Source of the DNA: Sulfolobaceae archaeon
Lineage (GTDB): Archaea; Thermoproteota; Thermoprotei_A; Sulfolobales; Sulfolobaceae
DNA length: 64,000 bases
NCBI GenBank assembly: GCA_026627305.1
Contig: JAPNVD010000001.1
Coordinates: 1-64,000, forward strand
Direction of reading: 5' to 3'
Under the pieces are notes generated by a model, which saw nothing but the letters and a program-made list of their open reading frames with translations, was not told the origin of the DNA and did not search any database. Positions 45,869-54,659 of the stretch are shown piece by piece. Made by a program: the position numbers and the translations under genes. Numbering within the stretch: position 1 is the first letter of the stretch; every line of letters starts with the position of its first letter.

Positions 45869-46405
45869 TTATCGATTACTCAACAACCTTGTACCGAAGC
45901 TTATCCCCCAGATCAGCTCTGGATATACTATTAACCTCTCCATCCCTCCTGGACCTAATCCTTCATAGCTCTTGGCAATGAATAGGGCTAAGCTAACTAG
46001 AGTTATAAGACCTAGGGCTGTCCAGAAGTAGTTCCTCTCATAAACTGAGGTTAGTATTGAGCTTATCCCTCCAAAGAGGAAAGCAATTAGAGCAGAAATG
46101 AGATGGGGCATACCAGTGGTCTCTGGGAAAATGCCTACAAACATAGCACCTAAGCCTGTGAGAAGGATTGTGTAAGTTGTGAAACTAGGCTTAACAGTAT
46201 TCCTGATAAGTATTGACGCTATTATTATTAATATCCCCATCATAATTATTGCAGTATTAAATATTATAGCGGTCTTACCAACCCCTAAATCGCTTATGTA
46301 GTTGTGGCTTACGGAATACCCTGGATATAGGAACTCAGCTATTAACATTAAAAATAGGAACTCACTTACGCCGACCAGTACCAGGTAACCTGCTATTTTG
46401 CTCAT
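45869..46405 (-). CDS. DUF998-family membrane protein
   Basis: A membrane protein of 178 residues from the preferred ATG at 46405 (MSKIAGYLVL); an ORF-based start at 46492 would extend into the palindrome of the divergent ATPase gene. It has about six hydrophobic helices and the DUF998 signature YPGYSVSHNYISDLGVGKTA after helix 1, then a second half with SISLIFGGISSIL-like helices. The family is found in archaea and bacteria without a proven role. It is convergent with the Dpo2 operon. Confidence 0.75.
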   Translation of the reverse strand: MSKIAGYLVLVGVSEFLFLMLIAEFLYPGYSVSHNYISDLGVGKTAIIFNTAIIMMGILIIIASILIRNTVKPSFTTYTILLTGLGAMFVGIFPETTGMPHLISALIAFLFGGISSILTSVYERNYFWTALGLITLVSLALFIAKSYEGLGPGGMERLIVYPELIWGISFGTRLLSNR

Positions 46406-46488
46406 GCTACTATATCCTAAACACTTGAACGGTATTAAGCCTTGATGATGGAGGGGGAAGGAGATTAGACGAGATGGTACAAAAAGAT

Positions 46489-46521
46489 TCATATTCTAAA
46501 ATATGATATTTTAGAATATGA
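46489..46521. promoter_or_regulatory. 33-bp perfect palindrome covering the start codon of the second ATPase gene
   Basis: The arm TCATATTCTAAAATAT (46489-46504) is followed by a single central G (46505) and its exact reverse complement (46506-46521). The right arm contains the ATG start at 46518-46520. Such length without mismatch is unlikely by chance in otherwise ordinary AT-rich DNA. It could be an operator bound by a dimer, or a hairpin in the mRNA that hides the start. Confidence 0.65.
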
Positions 46522-47810
46522 TATTTGTGAATAGGGAAAATGAGCTAGAGGCGATCAAAAAGAGGCTAGAGTCGGACTCCTTAGAGCTGATAATCGTTTA
46601 CGGAAGGAGAAGAATAGGTAAGACCTCACTGGTATTAAAGGCTATAGAGGGTTCCCCCTATGTATACTACCTAGCAGTTGAAGGTAAAAATAACCTATTA
46701 AAGTTTAAGCAGACAGCTGAAAAAGCGTTCCCTGAGCTCAAACATATAAAGGAGGACTGGGAGTCCCTGTTCTACGCTCTTAGAGATAAGGTTATAGTCA
46801 TCGATGAGTTCCCATATCTAATAGAGGAGGATAGCTCAATACCTTCAGTTTTCCAGAGGATAGTTGACGAGACCCTTAAGGGCACTAAGACTAAGATAAT
46901 ACTGATAGGTTCTTCTATCTCGATGATGAGCGACCTACTCTCATATAAGAGCCCTCTATACGGTAGGAGGACTTCGAGCATTGAGTTAAAGGAGTTGAAG
47001 TTCAAGGATTTGAGCAAGTTCAACTTCGACATAGTTGAGGGAATAAGGGTTTTCGGCTTTGCTGGTGGTGTTCCATATTACCTGACCAAGGTAAAAACAC
47101 CGTTTTTGAAGTGGATAAACGAGGAGCTGAAGAAAGTGGACTCCTTCATAAAAGACGAGATGGACTTCTTGTTGAGATACGAATTCCGCGAGATATCAAC
47201 ATACAAGGAGATCCTCTTAGCAATAGCTATGGGCAAAAACACTCTAGGTGAGATGAGGGACTTCGTTAGAGTGGGAGGAGAGATATCTTCATACATAAAG
47301 AAGTTGGAGAGGATAGGGCTTGTGAAGAGAGAGGTTCCAGTATTGGAGAAGAAGATCTCAAAGAGGGGTAGATACATAATCGCAGATAACTTCACAAACT
47401 TCTGGTTTAGGTTCATTTATCCAAATCTTAGCGAGATAGAGGAGGGAAACTACGAGATAAGTGAGGATGAATACAACGAATACTTAGGCAAGGTATTTGA
47501 GGATATAGCAAGGCAATATTTGAGGGATAAGTACAAGCTAAAGAACCTTGGGAGATATTGGTATAAAGATATCGAGATAGACATTTTAGACAAGGGGTTA
47601 AATGTGGCTGGTGAATGCAAGTGGAGCGATAACGTTGATGGGGTTAGAGCCTTATATGAGCTTAAGGATAAACTGGAGAGGCTTAATCTGAACGTGAAAA
47701 GGTTTGTATTGTTTGCAAAGAGCTTCTCTAGGACTGAAAGCGGTGCAGAATACATAGACCTGAAGAAGTTGAGTGAGTGGTATAAAGAGGGGCTGCAGGT
47801 GATTGATTAA
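46518..47810 (+). CDS. archaeal STAND-type ATPase with DUF234-like nuclease domain
   Basis: A 430-residue relative of the protein at 25564. Walker A is GRRRIGKTS (29-37), Walker B VIVIDEFPY (92-100), and sensor IILIGSSISMM. A winged helix spans about residues 225-285 (NTLGEMRDFVRVGGEISSYI, KKLERIGLVKREVPV). The DUF234-type C-terminus has E327 (GKVFEDIARQYL), D355 (IEIDIL) and E366-x-K368 (GECKW), an apparently complete PD-(D/E)xK site. The ATG is embedded in the 33-bp palindrome. No partner gene is present on either side, so a stand-alone, self-regulated ATPase-nuclease is implied. Role unknown. Confidence 0.82.
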   Translation: MIFVNRENELEAIKKRLESDSLELIIVYGRRRIGKTSLVLKAIEGSPYVYYLAVEGKNNLLKFKQTAEKAFPELKHIKEDWESLFYALRDKVIVIDEFPYLIEEDSSIPSVFQRIVDETLKGTKTKIILIGSSISMMSDLLSYKSPLYGRRTSSIELKELKFKDLSKFNFDIVEGIRVFGFAGGVPYYLTKVKTPFLKWINEELKKVDSFIKDEMDFLLRYEFREISTYKEILLAIAMGKNTLGEMRDFVRVGGEISSYIKKLERIGLVKREVPVLEKKISKRGRYIIADNFTNFWFRFIYPNLSEIEEGNYEISEDEYNEYLGKVFEDIARQYLRDKYKLKNLGRYWYKDIEIDILDKGLNVAGECKWSDNVDGVRALYELKDKLERLNLNVKRFVLFAKSFSRTESGAEYIDLKKLSEWYKEGLQVID

Positions 47811-47899
47811 CGCAAGCCTAACCCTTGATATAGTTCAAGTTGTTGTTAATATGAAAATATTTAAAATTTAGCAAATTTAAGTCACTTTTAGGTCTGAAA

Positions 47900-48901
47900 A
47901 TGGCTAACATGAATGTAAAGCCCTTCATCACTAGAGGTCCCTATAGGCTCATAAAGATTTACAAAAAACTACCCTTAATAGCTGGACACAAATTGCTCTA
48001 TACTTGTAACCTGAGGTGTAAAATGTGCCCCTTCTGGAGGAGAAAGGATGAGAAGTTACTAAGCGTGGATGAGGAGGTCAAAATGATGAGGAAGTTGGCA
48101 GACGCTGGAGTCCTATTTATGGGCTTTGAGGGTGGAGAGCCTCTCCTCAGGAAGGACTTAGCGGAGATCCTTAGGGAATCCCATGAGAGGTTTCATACCT
48201 CTTTGGTGACAAATGGGATCCTGTTGAAGCATAGGATAAACGAGATCAAGAACTACTTGGATTACCTATTCGTATCCATTGATGGGATAGGTAAAATTCA
48301 CGACCATATAAGGGGTGTTGATGGAGCCTTTGAGAAATCGATTGAGGGGATAAAGGTTGCATCTCAGTACGTCCCGACAGCAATAAGCTTTACTATAACG
48401 AGGGAAAACATGGACGAAGCGTTAAAGGTAGTGAAACTGGCTGAAGAGCTAAAGGTTAAGGTAAACTTTCAGGTGGCTTATGATTATTCCACAGCTGATA
48501 AGCTCTCCCCCAGTCACGAGAGGTTAAAGGAATTGCTAGAAAGCCTATTGAAGCTCAAGATAGAAGGGGCACCGATTATCAACTCCAAGGAGTACTTTAA
48601 GGCAATACTAGACTCCTGGTATAACAGCAAACCCTGGGAGTGTAAGCCCTGGTTAACTATTAACATCGATCCTCAAGGGAGGATAGTTCTACCCTGCTAT
48701 GTTCTAAACGAGTATAATGGATCGCTCTACGTTTGGGATACCGATATCGAGGACTTGTGGAATAGGTATGATTGGGATACATATGCCAACTGTAACAAGT
48801 GCGCCCTCTCCTGTTATTTAGAGCCCTCACTTTTCTCGTGGTCTAACTTCTCTATGGTAAAGGAGAGAATAATCGATACTATAATCTCTTCTCTAGTTTA
48901 A
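47900..48901 (+). CDS. radical SAM protein with SPASM-like C-terminus
   Basis: A 333-residue radical SAM protein. The cluster motif is YTCNLRCKMC (C-x3-C-x2-C), followed by GGEPLLR (GGEP motif, SAM binding). The C-terminal part has clustered Cys (CKPWLTINI, LPCYVLNEY, NCNKCALSCY), suggesting an extra iron-sulfur cluster as in SPASM/twitch enzymes. Such enzymes act on peptides or small molecules, but no peptide substrate gene is visible nearby. The promoter AAAATATTTAAAATTT is at 47851-47866. Confidence 0.83.
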   Translation: MANMNVKPFITRGPYRLIKIYKKLPLIAGHKLLYTCNLRCKMCPFWRRKDEKLLSVDEEVKMMRKLADAGVLFMGFEGGEPLLRKDLAEILRESHERFHTSLVTNGILLKHRINEIKNYLDYLFVSIDGIGKIHDHIRGVDGAFEKSIEGIKVASQYVPTAISFTITRENMDEALKVVKLAEELKVKVNFQVAYDYSTADKLSPSHERLKELLESLLKLKIEGAPIINSKEYFKAILDSWYNSKPWECKPWLTINIDPQGRIVLPCYVLNEYNGSLYVWDTDIEDLWNRYDWDTYANCNKCALSCYLEPSLFSWSNFSMVKERIIDTIISSLV

Positions 48902-48937
48902 GCAATACTTATAAATGTCTAAATCGGAGAATTACTC

Positions 48938-49546
48938 ATGGGTTTCGGTCTAGCCCTATCGTTTATCCTCCTAATAGTCATAATAATCATTATAGTTTAT
49001 TACTCAAGGAAGATCAACAAGATACAACAGCAGGCTCAACAACAGGCCCAATCTATGTTCTCGCAGTGGGTTCAGCAGCACTCCAACGAAATCAGATCGC
49101 AAATAGAACAATCCGTAGAGACTAAGTATAAGGCGGAGCTAGATAAATGGAAGCTTCAGGTAGAGGAGCAGATAAGGAGGGATGCGATAACCAAATCAGT
49201 AAATACACTCTTAGGAAAGATCGGTGAGGAGTTTGCACCTCTACTTATAGCACAGCGGTATAACATAAACCCCAAGGATTTTAGGCACTTAGGCTCTCCT
49301 GTAGATTTTATCGCATTTAAGGGGTTATCTGACGACTCCGAAGCTGAGATAATCTTCTTCGAAATAAAGACCGGTAAGGGGACTTCTTTAACTGATAGGG
49401 AGAAGAAGGTGAGGGATGCGATAATCTCGAAGAAGGTAAGATATGAAGTTGTTAACCTCAACCAGATAATGGAGGAGACTAAGAAAAAGATGAACGAAGA
49501 GATAAACATGATGTTCAACGAGAATAATGATAATACCCAAAAGTGA
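48938..49546 (+). CDS. membrane-anchored Holliday-junction-endonuclease-like protein
   Basis: A 202-residue protein. One N-terminal transmembrane helix (residues 4-21) is followed by a Gln-rich coiled coil (KINKIQQQAQQQAQSMFSQW). Then comes a PD-(D/E)xK domain: GKIGEEFAPLL with Glu, SPVDFIAFKG with Asp, and FFEIKTG (ExK), ending in a charged tail. It resembles the predicted Holliday-junction endonuclease family (Endonuc_Holl). TTATAAAT at 48912-48919 about 26 bases before the ATG gives its own promoter. The reason for anchoring a nuclease to the membrane is unclear. Confidence 0.78.
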   Translation: MGFGLALSFILLIVIIIIIVYYSRKINKIQQQAQQQAQSMFSQWVQQHSNEIRSQIEQSVETKYKAELDKWKLQVEEQIRRDAITKSVNTLLGKIGEEFAPLLIAQRYNINPKDFRHLGSPVDFIAFKGLSDDSEAEIIFFEIKTGKGTSLTDREKKVRDAIISKKVRYEVVNLNQIMEETKKKMNEEINMMFNENNDNTQK

Positions 49547-49573
49547 AACCAAGGAAGAATAAGAGTATAGAAA

Positions 49574-49651
49574 ATCAATACACATCTTTTATAGAGCACA
49601 AAAGAAGAATTAGACGTCTTTAGTCTACTATATCAATACACATCTTTTATA
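49574..49651. repeat. 20-bp direct repeat at the end of the alcohol dehydrogenase gene
   Basis: ATCAATACACATCTTTTATA occurs at 49574-49593 and again at 49632-49651. The second copy is the end of the alcohol-dehydrogenase coding sequence (complement of the stop and last codons). The repeat is 58 bp apart centre to centre. It may be a footprint of a small tandem duplication or insertion that copied the gene end. Confidence 0.75.
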
Positions 49652-50634
49652 AAACTCCTCGCCATTTCAACATCTATGTTGATAGGATTTCCGCTGTTGT
49701 TAACGAGTTTCGTAAAAATTTCTGCGTTTTTCATAGCTTCTTCAAGGCTAGTGAACTCAGATAACCTGTATTTCATCCCTATATCCATTAAGAATTTATC
49801 AACAGTGATATAGAGGGGCTCCCCTTCCCCTTCTATTTCCCTTAACTTATCTTTTGCCGCATCATAGTTATACTTTATCGCAGTAGGCAGTGAGATACAC
49901 GAAGTTATGCCGTGAGGGATATTGTACTTAGGACCAAAAACATATCCAAACATGTGGCTCATACCCATCCTAACGTACCTCATGTTTATAGAAGCCAACC
50001 ATGAGCCTACTTGGCACTCCAACCTACTTTCTAGGCTATCCAAGGATTTTAAACATCTAGTTAGCTTCCTATAAGCCATAATGGCTAAGGCTTCATTAAA
50101 TGGGTTAGAGTCCTTGGAGTAAATGGTCTCTATGGCATGGTCAAGAGATCTGATCCCTGTAGAAAGTAATAGCCATTTCGGTGTCTCAAGCGTAGCTCTA
50201 GGGTCTAATATTATGACATCTATTTCCTTTCCTAAAACCCCACTTCTCTTTAAACCATACTCGTCCGTAAACCCTCCACTCCTTGTGTGCTCAGCACCTG
50301 ATAACGTTGTAGGAATTGCTATATAAAATGAGTCCTTCCGTTCTGATAGGGCTAATTTTACCCCATCTATTATACTACCTCCCCCTAAACCTATGACAAC
50401 TTCGTAATCCCTCATCAACTTCTGCTTTAAGCTCTCTAACTCTTGCTTGGGTACATGTTGACTAGGACCTTGGATTACTTCCGCTTTTACGATCTTTAGC
50501 ACCTCTGATAGGATCTTACTGTTCAAAAGGCTTCTCGTTGTAACTAAAGCTGTCTTTCCCCTTACGTTTTTTAACCAATCTAGTGCATCATTACCGTAAA
50601 CTACCATAGACTTGGGATATTCGAGTATATACAC
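49633..50634 (-). CDS. iron-containing alcohol dehydrogenase-family protein
   Basis: A 333-residue protein of the Fe-ADH/glycerol dehydrogenase fold. The nucleotide-binding GLGGGSIIDGVKLAL (about residues 81-95) and IPTTLSGAEHTRSGGF are typical. Metal ligand candidates are Asp/His in RSLDHAIETIY, His in MGMSHMFGYVFG and His in YNIPHGITSCI. The family includes maleylacetate reductases, butanol dehydrogenases and G1P dehydrogenase; the TLSGAEHT segment favours the maleylacetate reductase/group III side. Single gene, ATG at 50634. Confidence 0.8.
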   Translation of the reverse strand: MYILEYPKSMVVYGNDALDWLKNVRGKTALVTTRSLLNSKILSEVLKIVKAEVIQGPSQHVPKQELESLKQKLMRDYEVVIGLGGGSIIDGVKLALSERKDSFYIAIPTTLSGAEHTRSGGFTDEYGLKRSGVLGKEIDVIILDPRATLETPKWLLLSTGIRSLDHAIETIYSKDSNPFNEALAIMAYRKLTRCLKSLDSLESRLECQVGSWLASINMRYVRMGMSHMFGYVFGPKYNIPHGITSCISLPTAIKYNYDAAKDKLREIEGEGEPLYITVDKFLMDIGMKYRLSEFTSLEEAMKNAEIFTKLVNNSGNPINIDVEMARSFIKDVY

Positions 50635-50821
50635 ATGGAATTAAAGAGGGGTTGGATAAATAAATATTTATTGTTTATTTGGCTTATCTTCCATAATATC
50701 AAGCTATACTATCTTTATAATTTAATTGAATGAAACTCTATTCAGAATTTCAGTATAAAAGGATTAATAATAATCTTTTTCATAACCTAATCTTTTAAAT
50801 TATTCCCCTAAAGATAATTTT

Positions 50822-52426
50822 ATGAAAGCGCTTCTCATCAGACCAACGAATCCCACAGGAAGCGGCTATAATAAGTCGTTCGGCTTCATGCCCATCCCAT
50901 TAGGATTAATACAGCTAGCTGGAGACCTAAGGGCTACTGGGAACTGGGATATCAAAATAGTGGATATGGAAGCTGAAGAGATGAGCATAGAAGATGTGGT
51001 TGAGCTAGCTAAGACCTTTGACCCACAGATAGTAGGTATAACGCTACACGCCACTGCTTCCCATAACATAGCCGTAAGGCTAGCGAAGTTAATAAAGGAT
51101 GAAATTAAGGATACATTACTAATCGCAGGAGGTCATCATGCCACCTTTTTGCCTACAGTTATGCTTAGGGACGGCTTTGATGTTGTAGTTCTAGGTGAGG
51201 GGGATAACACGATTATGGAGATAGGTAATGCAATGAGGGAAGGCAACTATGACTTCTCGAACATTAGGGGAATAGTCTATAGGGAAGGGGATAAGATCAT
51301 TAGGACACCACCTGCACCTTTAATCGATGATTTAGATAAATTGCCAATGCCTGCCTTTGAGCTAGTAGATAAGAGGTTTTACAAGATAAGCATCTTCGGT
51401 GATGACCAGTATATCGCAGCAATAGAGACCGCAAGAGGATGCCCTTACGCCTGTGATTTCTGCTCTGTAACTCCAACCTGGGGCAATAAATGGAGGAACA
51501 AGTCTAATGCTAGGATCTTGAAGGAGTTAGAGGCTATAAAGAGTTTAGGTTATAATTGGCTTTTCTTCGTTGACGATATATTCATAGTATGGCCAAATAG
51601 GTCTCAGAGGGCGAAGCTGTTCAGGGAGATGATAGATAAGAAGCTTACTATCAACTTCCTAGCCCAGATGCGTGCAGATGTTACAGCTAGAAATCCTGAA
51701 CTCATAAAGTTAGCCGCAGAGGCTGGGCTTTCTGTCGCCTTTATAGGTGTTGAAAGTGGAAGTCAGGAGACGTTAAAGAAAATGCATAAGGGTTTAGCTG
51801 TTTCTGATTCAATCAAGGCTGTTAAGGTACTTCACGAAAACGGAGTTATAGTCTTCTTAGGTATGATATTGGGCGCACCCTACGAGACTCTGAAGGATAC
51901 GCTAGCAACCATCAGTTTCTCAAAAGTTTTGGCAAATGTTGGTGCAGATGGCGTTCAATTCTCCATTTATACTCCACTGCCAGGTACTAGGATATTTGTG
52001 AACTCACTTAAGGAGAATAAGCTCTTTACGCTCAACTGGGACTATTACGATCTTTTAATACCTGTGGTAAAGACTAAGGTAAATCCAGCACTAATACAGC
52101 TTTTGGCAGTATATGGTAATCATTCGTTTTACTTGTATAAGTATTTTAAGGGTAAACTAGGGCTGCTTAAGCTAAAATACACCCCTAAAAAATTAGAGCT
52201 TTTAAGGAAGGCTGAGAAGTACATCTGGAAGAGGTTGCCGTATTTCATAAAGACAACGATTATAGATTTACCAAGGTCTATGTTAGGGACTTTAAGGCTT
52301 TATTCTAAGAACGTAGTACAAGAGGTCAGTAAGGATCTAATAGAATTGCTGATCTCAGAGTCCAGCAAGGTAATCTATTACGATCCTGGAAACAAGAACA
52401 GGTACTTCAATATTAAGACTGAATAG
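50822..52426 (+). CDS. B12-binding-domain radical SAM enzyme (GDGT-ring-synthase-like candidate)
   Basis: A 534-residue protein with an N-terminal cobalamin-binding-type Rossmann domain (IRPTNPTGSG, GLIQLAGDLRATG, VGITLHATASH, LIAGGHHATFLP), a radical SAM domain (ARGCPYACDFCS, C-x3-C-x2-C) and a C-terminal helical region of about 130 residues. Size and layout fit the GrsA/GrsB enzymes that put cyclopentane rings into Sulfolobus membrane lipids, and also other class B methylases. The long basic tail (KYIWKRLPYFIKTTIIDLPR) is compatible with membrane association. The lipid role is an inference. Promoter in AT-rich DNA at 50790-50815. Confidence 0.78.
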   Translation: MKALLIRPTNPTGSGYNKSFGFMPIPLGLIQLAGDLRATGNWDIKIVDMEAEEMSIEDVVELAKTFDPQIVGITLHATASHNIAVRLAKLIKDEIKDTLLIAGGHHATFLPTVMLRDGFDVVVLGEGDNTIMEIGNAMREGNYDFSNIRGIVYREGDKIIRTPPAPLIDDLDKLPMPAFELVDKRFYKISIFGDDQYIAAIETARGCPYACDFCSVTPTWGNKWRNKSNARILKELEAIKSLGYNWLFFVDDIFIVWPNRSQRAKLFREMIDKKLTINFLAQMRADVTARNPELIKLAAEAGLSVAFIGVESGSQETLKKMHKGLAVSDSIKAVKVLHENGVIVFLGMILGAPYETLKDTLATISFSKVLANVGADGVQFSIYTPLPGTRIFVNSLKENKLFTLNWDYYDLLIPVVKTKVNPALIQLLAVYGNHSFYLYKYFKGKLGLLKLKYTPKKLELLRKAEKYIWKRLPYFIKTTIIDLPRSMLGTLRLYSKNVVQEVSKDLIELLISESSKVIYYDPGNKNRYFNIKTE

Positions 52427-52468
52427 CGGATGAAAAAGAACTCAGGGGCAGAAGGAGGTCATAATCAA

Positions 52469-52954
52469 TTACTCTTTTTCTTCCCTGCTTTTCCTCTTTC
52501 TCATTATACTGCAACCAACATCTCTGATTTGGTTCTTCCTCACGAGCTCATAAGCTACCCTGCTCAACATGTCAGCCTCTTTGTTCTCCTCCCTAGGGAT
52601 CCAGACAATTGTAGCGTTAAGTCTTCTCTTGAGCTCCATTGCCTTCTCGTAAAGTGGGACTAGCCTTTTAGACTTTACCTTGTATTCGCCGTTAATCTGT
52701 CTAATAACTAGTTGGGAATCACCCTTAATGATAGGAGATGAAACTCCCAAGTCTAACATGGTCTGCATCAAACATATTAGACCATTATATTCTGCCACGT
52801 TGTTTGTGGAGTTCCTGCTGAAGGGTTTTTCAGCTAGCCCATATCCTTCAACTTTATCTCCATTATCTAAATAAATAACGAACCCGAAAGTCGCTATTCC
52901 ACCAGGGTTCTTGGGTTCGCATAGCCCGTCAAAATAACCTAAAGCCGTCATCAT
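52469..52954 (-). CDS. rnhA: ribonuclease HI family protein
   Basis: A 161-residue RNase H. The acidic active site is present: Asp in YFDGLCEP, Glu in NNVAEYNGL, Asp in KGDSQLVI and Asp in NKEADMLSR. The length fits archaeal RNase HI (150-160) plus a short basic tail ([10 protein letters not shown]). It removes RNA from RNA-DNA hybrids and R-loops. It has two adjacent start ATGs (52954 and 52951). Convergent with the radical SAM gene. Confidence 0.92.
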   Translation of the reverse strand: MMTALGYFDGLCEPKNPGGIATFGFVIYLDNGDKVEGYGLAEKPFSRNSTNNVAEYNGLICLMQTMLDLGVSSPIIKGDSQLVIRQINGEYKVKSKRLVPLYEKAMELKRRLNATIVWIPREENKEADMLSRVAYELVRKNQIRDVGCSIMRKRKSREEKE

Positions 52955-52997
52955 AAATACTATACCTTACTAATAAATTAGTTTAATGTTTTTCTCA

Positions 52998-53546
52998 TTA
53001 CTCACTAACTGCAACGCCAAACTTCTCTTTCAACATCTGCAGTTTACTAATAGGATCGTAAACATCATTAATTATTATCTCATCGCCGTCAGTCTTATAG
53101 ATCCTCCAATCCCCGACTTCTACAGTCTGTAAATAGACCATATCATCAACGCTCTTTTGGGTTAGATTTTCCACTCTTATAGCTTTAATTTCATTCCACG
53201 GTATGATAAGTGTTCCATAAACCCTCTTTGAGGAAACCATGGAGACGAAGGACATTATTCCGCTGAAAACTATCACTCCAACTATTAACCCAAGTAGACC
53301 TGCTAGGCTCACGGTTAAGATCATTATTATCGTGCCTATTATTATTAGTCCCATCACCATGAAAAAGGTTAGTCTAGACAGTTTAAATATGCCCTCATTA
53401 TGGGCGAAGTATGAGTTGTTGCCCATTAGGGAATAAATTGACCTGGCGAAGATCTTGAGTCCCGGCAAAAAAGGATTATCAGCCCAAGGTGGTATGTTAA
53501 TAGTAAATACAGAAGACCTATCAAAGGATCTTATCTTTCCAGCCAT
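52998..53546 (-). CDS. membrane protein with PH-like (YdbT/bPH) C-terminal domain
   Basis: A 182-residue protein. Two adjacent membrane helices (residues about 58-105, TFFMVMGLIIIGTIIMILTV and GLLGLIVGVIVFSGIMSF) are followed by a beta-rich segment (YGTLIIPWNEIKAIRVENLT, VEVGDWRIYKTDGDEIII) that resembles a bacterial-type pleckstrin domain. No catalytic motif. It may be a membrane scaffold. Single gene, ATG at 53546. Confidence 0.6.
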   Translation of the reverse strand: MAGKIRSFDRSSVFTINIPPWADNPFLPGLKIFARSIYSLMGNNSYFAHNEGIFKLSRLTFFMVMGLIIIGTIIMILTVSLAGLLGLIVGVIVFSGIMSFVSMVSSKRVYGTLIIPWNEIKAIRVENLTQKSVDDMVYLQTVEVGDWRIYKTDGDEIIINDVYDPISKLQMLKEKFGVAVSE

Positions 53547-53667
53547 AATGTATACATGGATTTTCTACTTTTTAAAATTATTCCAAATATAATTTAAGAA
53601 TCATTTTAATGTTGTTGAAATCAAGCAGAGGAAAGCCGTGCCGTTTAAGGTGTTAAGGAACCCACTC

Positions 53668-54612
53668 TCAAAGCTTAACGCTCATATGGACACCATCATC
53701 CATCAAGGCTATACAATAACTCCCTATCCTAGCCAACTCCTTTCCTAGCTCCATGTGAACCCCGCTTAACGAATCCACAACTCTATTGATGTTCTTCATC
53801 CTTATCCTTATATCCTTTATATATTCTAATCTTTGGGAGAAGAAGACCTCTAGAGCCTCCTTAAACATCGTTACCAGCTCTGAGCTAATGCTTTGGAGTA
53901 CTTCAGGCACTTGTAATGAATAACTAGATAAAATCGTTGATGCTGTCCTTATATGAGATATCATCCTCCCCATATCCCTCATTGCTATAGCATAGAGGAT
54001 CAAATCCCTAACTGACTCTATCCTAAAGTTGAACTGCTCCTCCTTTTGTGATAATAGCGCTATCTTTCTTATGAGAGAATTATATATCCTGTTCAAATCT
54101 TCAGCCCTACTTTTTATATCTATAGCCATATCCCTATTGGGATTTCTTATAACCTTTCCTAAGTCCTCTAGTAGCACTAAGAGCTTTTGGGAGAAAGACT
54201 TCATCTCCTCCACTACATTTGACGATAAGTCGTCGTTTACGCTAAACCTAATGTAATTAAAGCTCTCATCTTCTACCTGTAGACCAGGTAATGTAAGTTG
54301 CAAGCCCCTAAGGTCGTTCTTCACCTCAGGTGGGATAACTGAGTCCGAGTTCACCTCTATTTCAGAGACCCCTTGCATATAATATACGCTGATGAGGTAT
54401 TTCGCAGTATCTATATCGATCTCCTTCAGATCTATCCTCTTTTTATCGTCATAAGCCCTTTGAGGCTTTATCAGGAGCTCGCCATTCTTCTCTATCACAA
54501 ATACCTCGCTCTTAGCGTCTAAGCCGTTCCTCCTCACCCAATCTGGAGGTAAAGTGATTATGTAACTTCCACCCTTGATCTTCTGGATTTTTCTCTTATT
54601 CATCTCACTCAT
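53668..54612 (-). CDS. AbrB-PhoU domain regulator
   Basis: A 314-residue protein. Residues 5-50 are an AbrB/SpoVT-type DNA-binding domain (KRKIQKIKGGSYIITLPPDW, FVIEKNGELLIKP). Residues about 120-310 form two helical bundles of the PhoU type (ESVRDLILYAIAMRDMGRMISH). This fusion is common in archaea, where it is thought to regulate phosphate or ion uptake; no phosphate transporter is nearby. ATG 54612, or the second Met at 54603. Confidence 0.82.
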   Translation of the reverse strand: MSEMNKRKIQKIKGGSYIITLPPDWVRRNGLDAKSEVFVIEKNGELLIKPQRAYDDKKRIDLKEIDIDTAKYLISVYYMQGVSEIEVNSDSVIPPEVKNDLRGLQLTLPGLQVEDESFNYIRFSVNDDLSSNVVEEMKSFSQKLLVLLEDLGKVIRNPNRDMAIDIKSRAEDLNRIYNSLIRKIALLSQKEEQFNFRIESVRDLILYAIAMRDMGRMISHIRTASTILSSYSLQVPEVLQSISSELVTMFKEALEVFFSQRLEYIKDIRIRMKNINRVVDSLSGVHMELGKELARIGSYCIALMDDGVHMSVKL

Positions 54613-54659
54613 TAAACTTTTACATAATAGATATAGAAAAATTTACCCTACCCTACCCT

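Noticed and set aside
49574-49651. Pair of 20-bp repeats as a mini CRISPR
   Set aside because: Only two copies, no further units, no leader or cas genes, and one copy is coding sequence.
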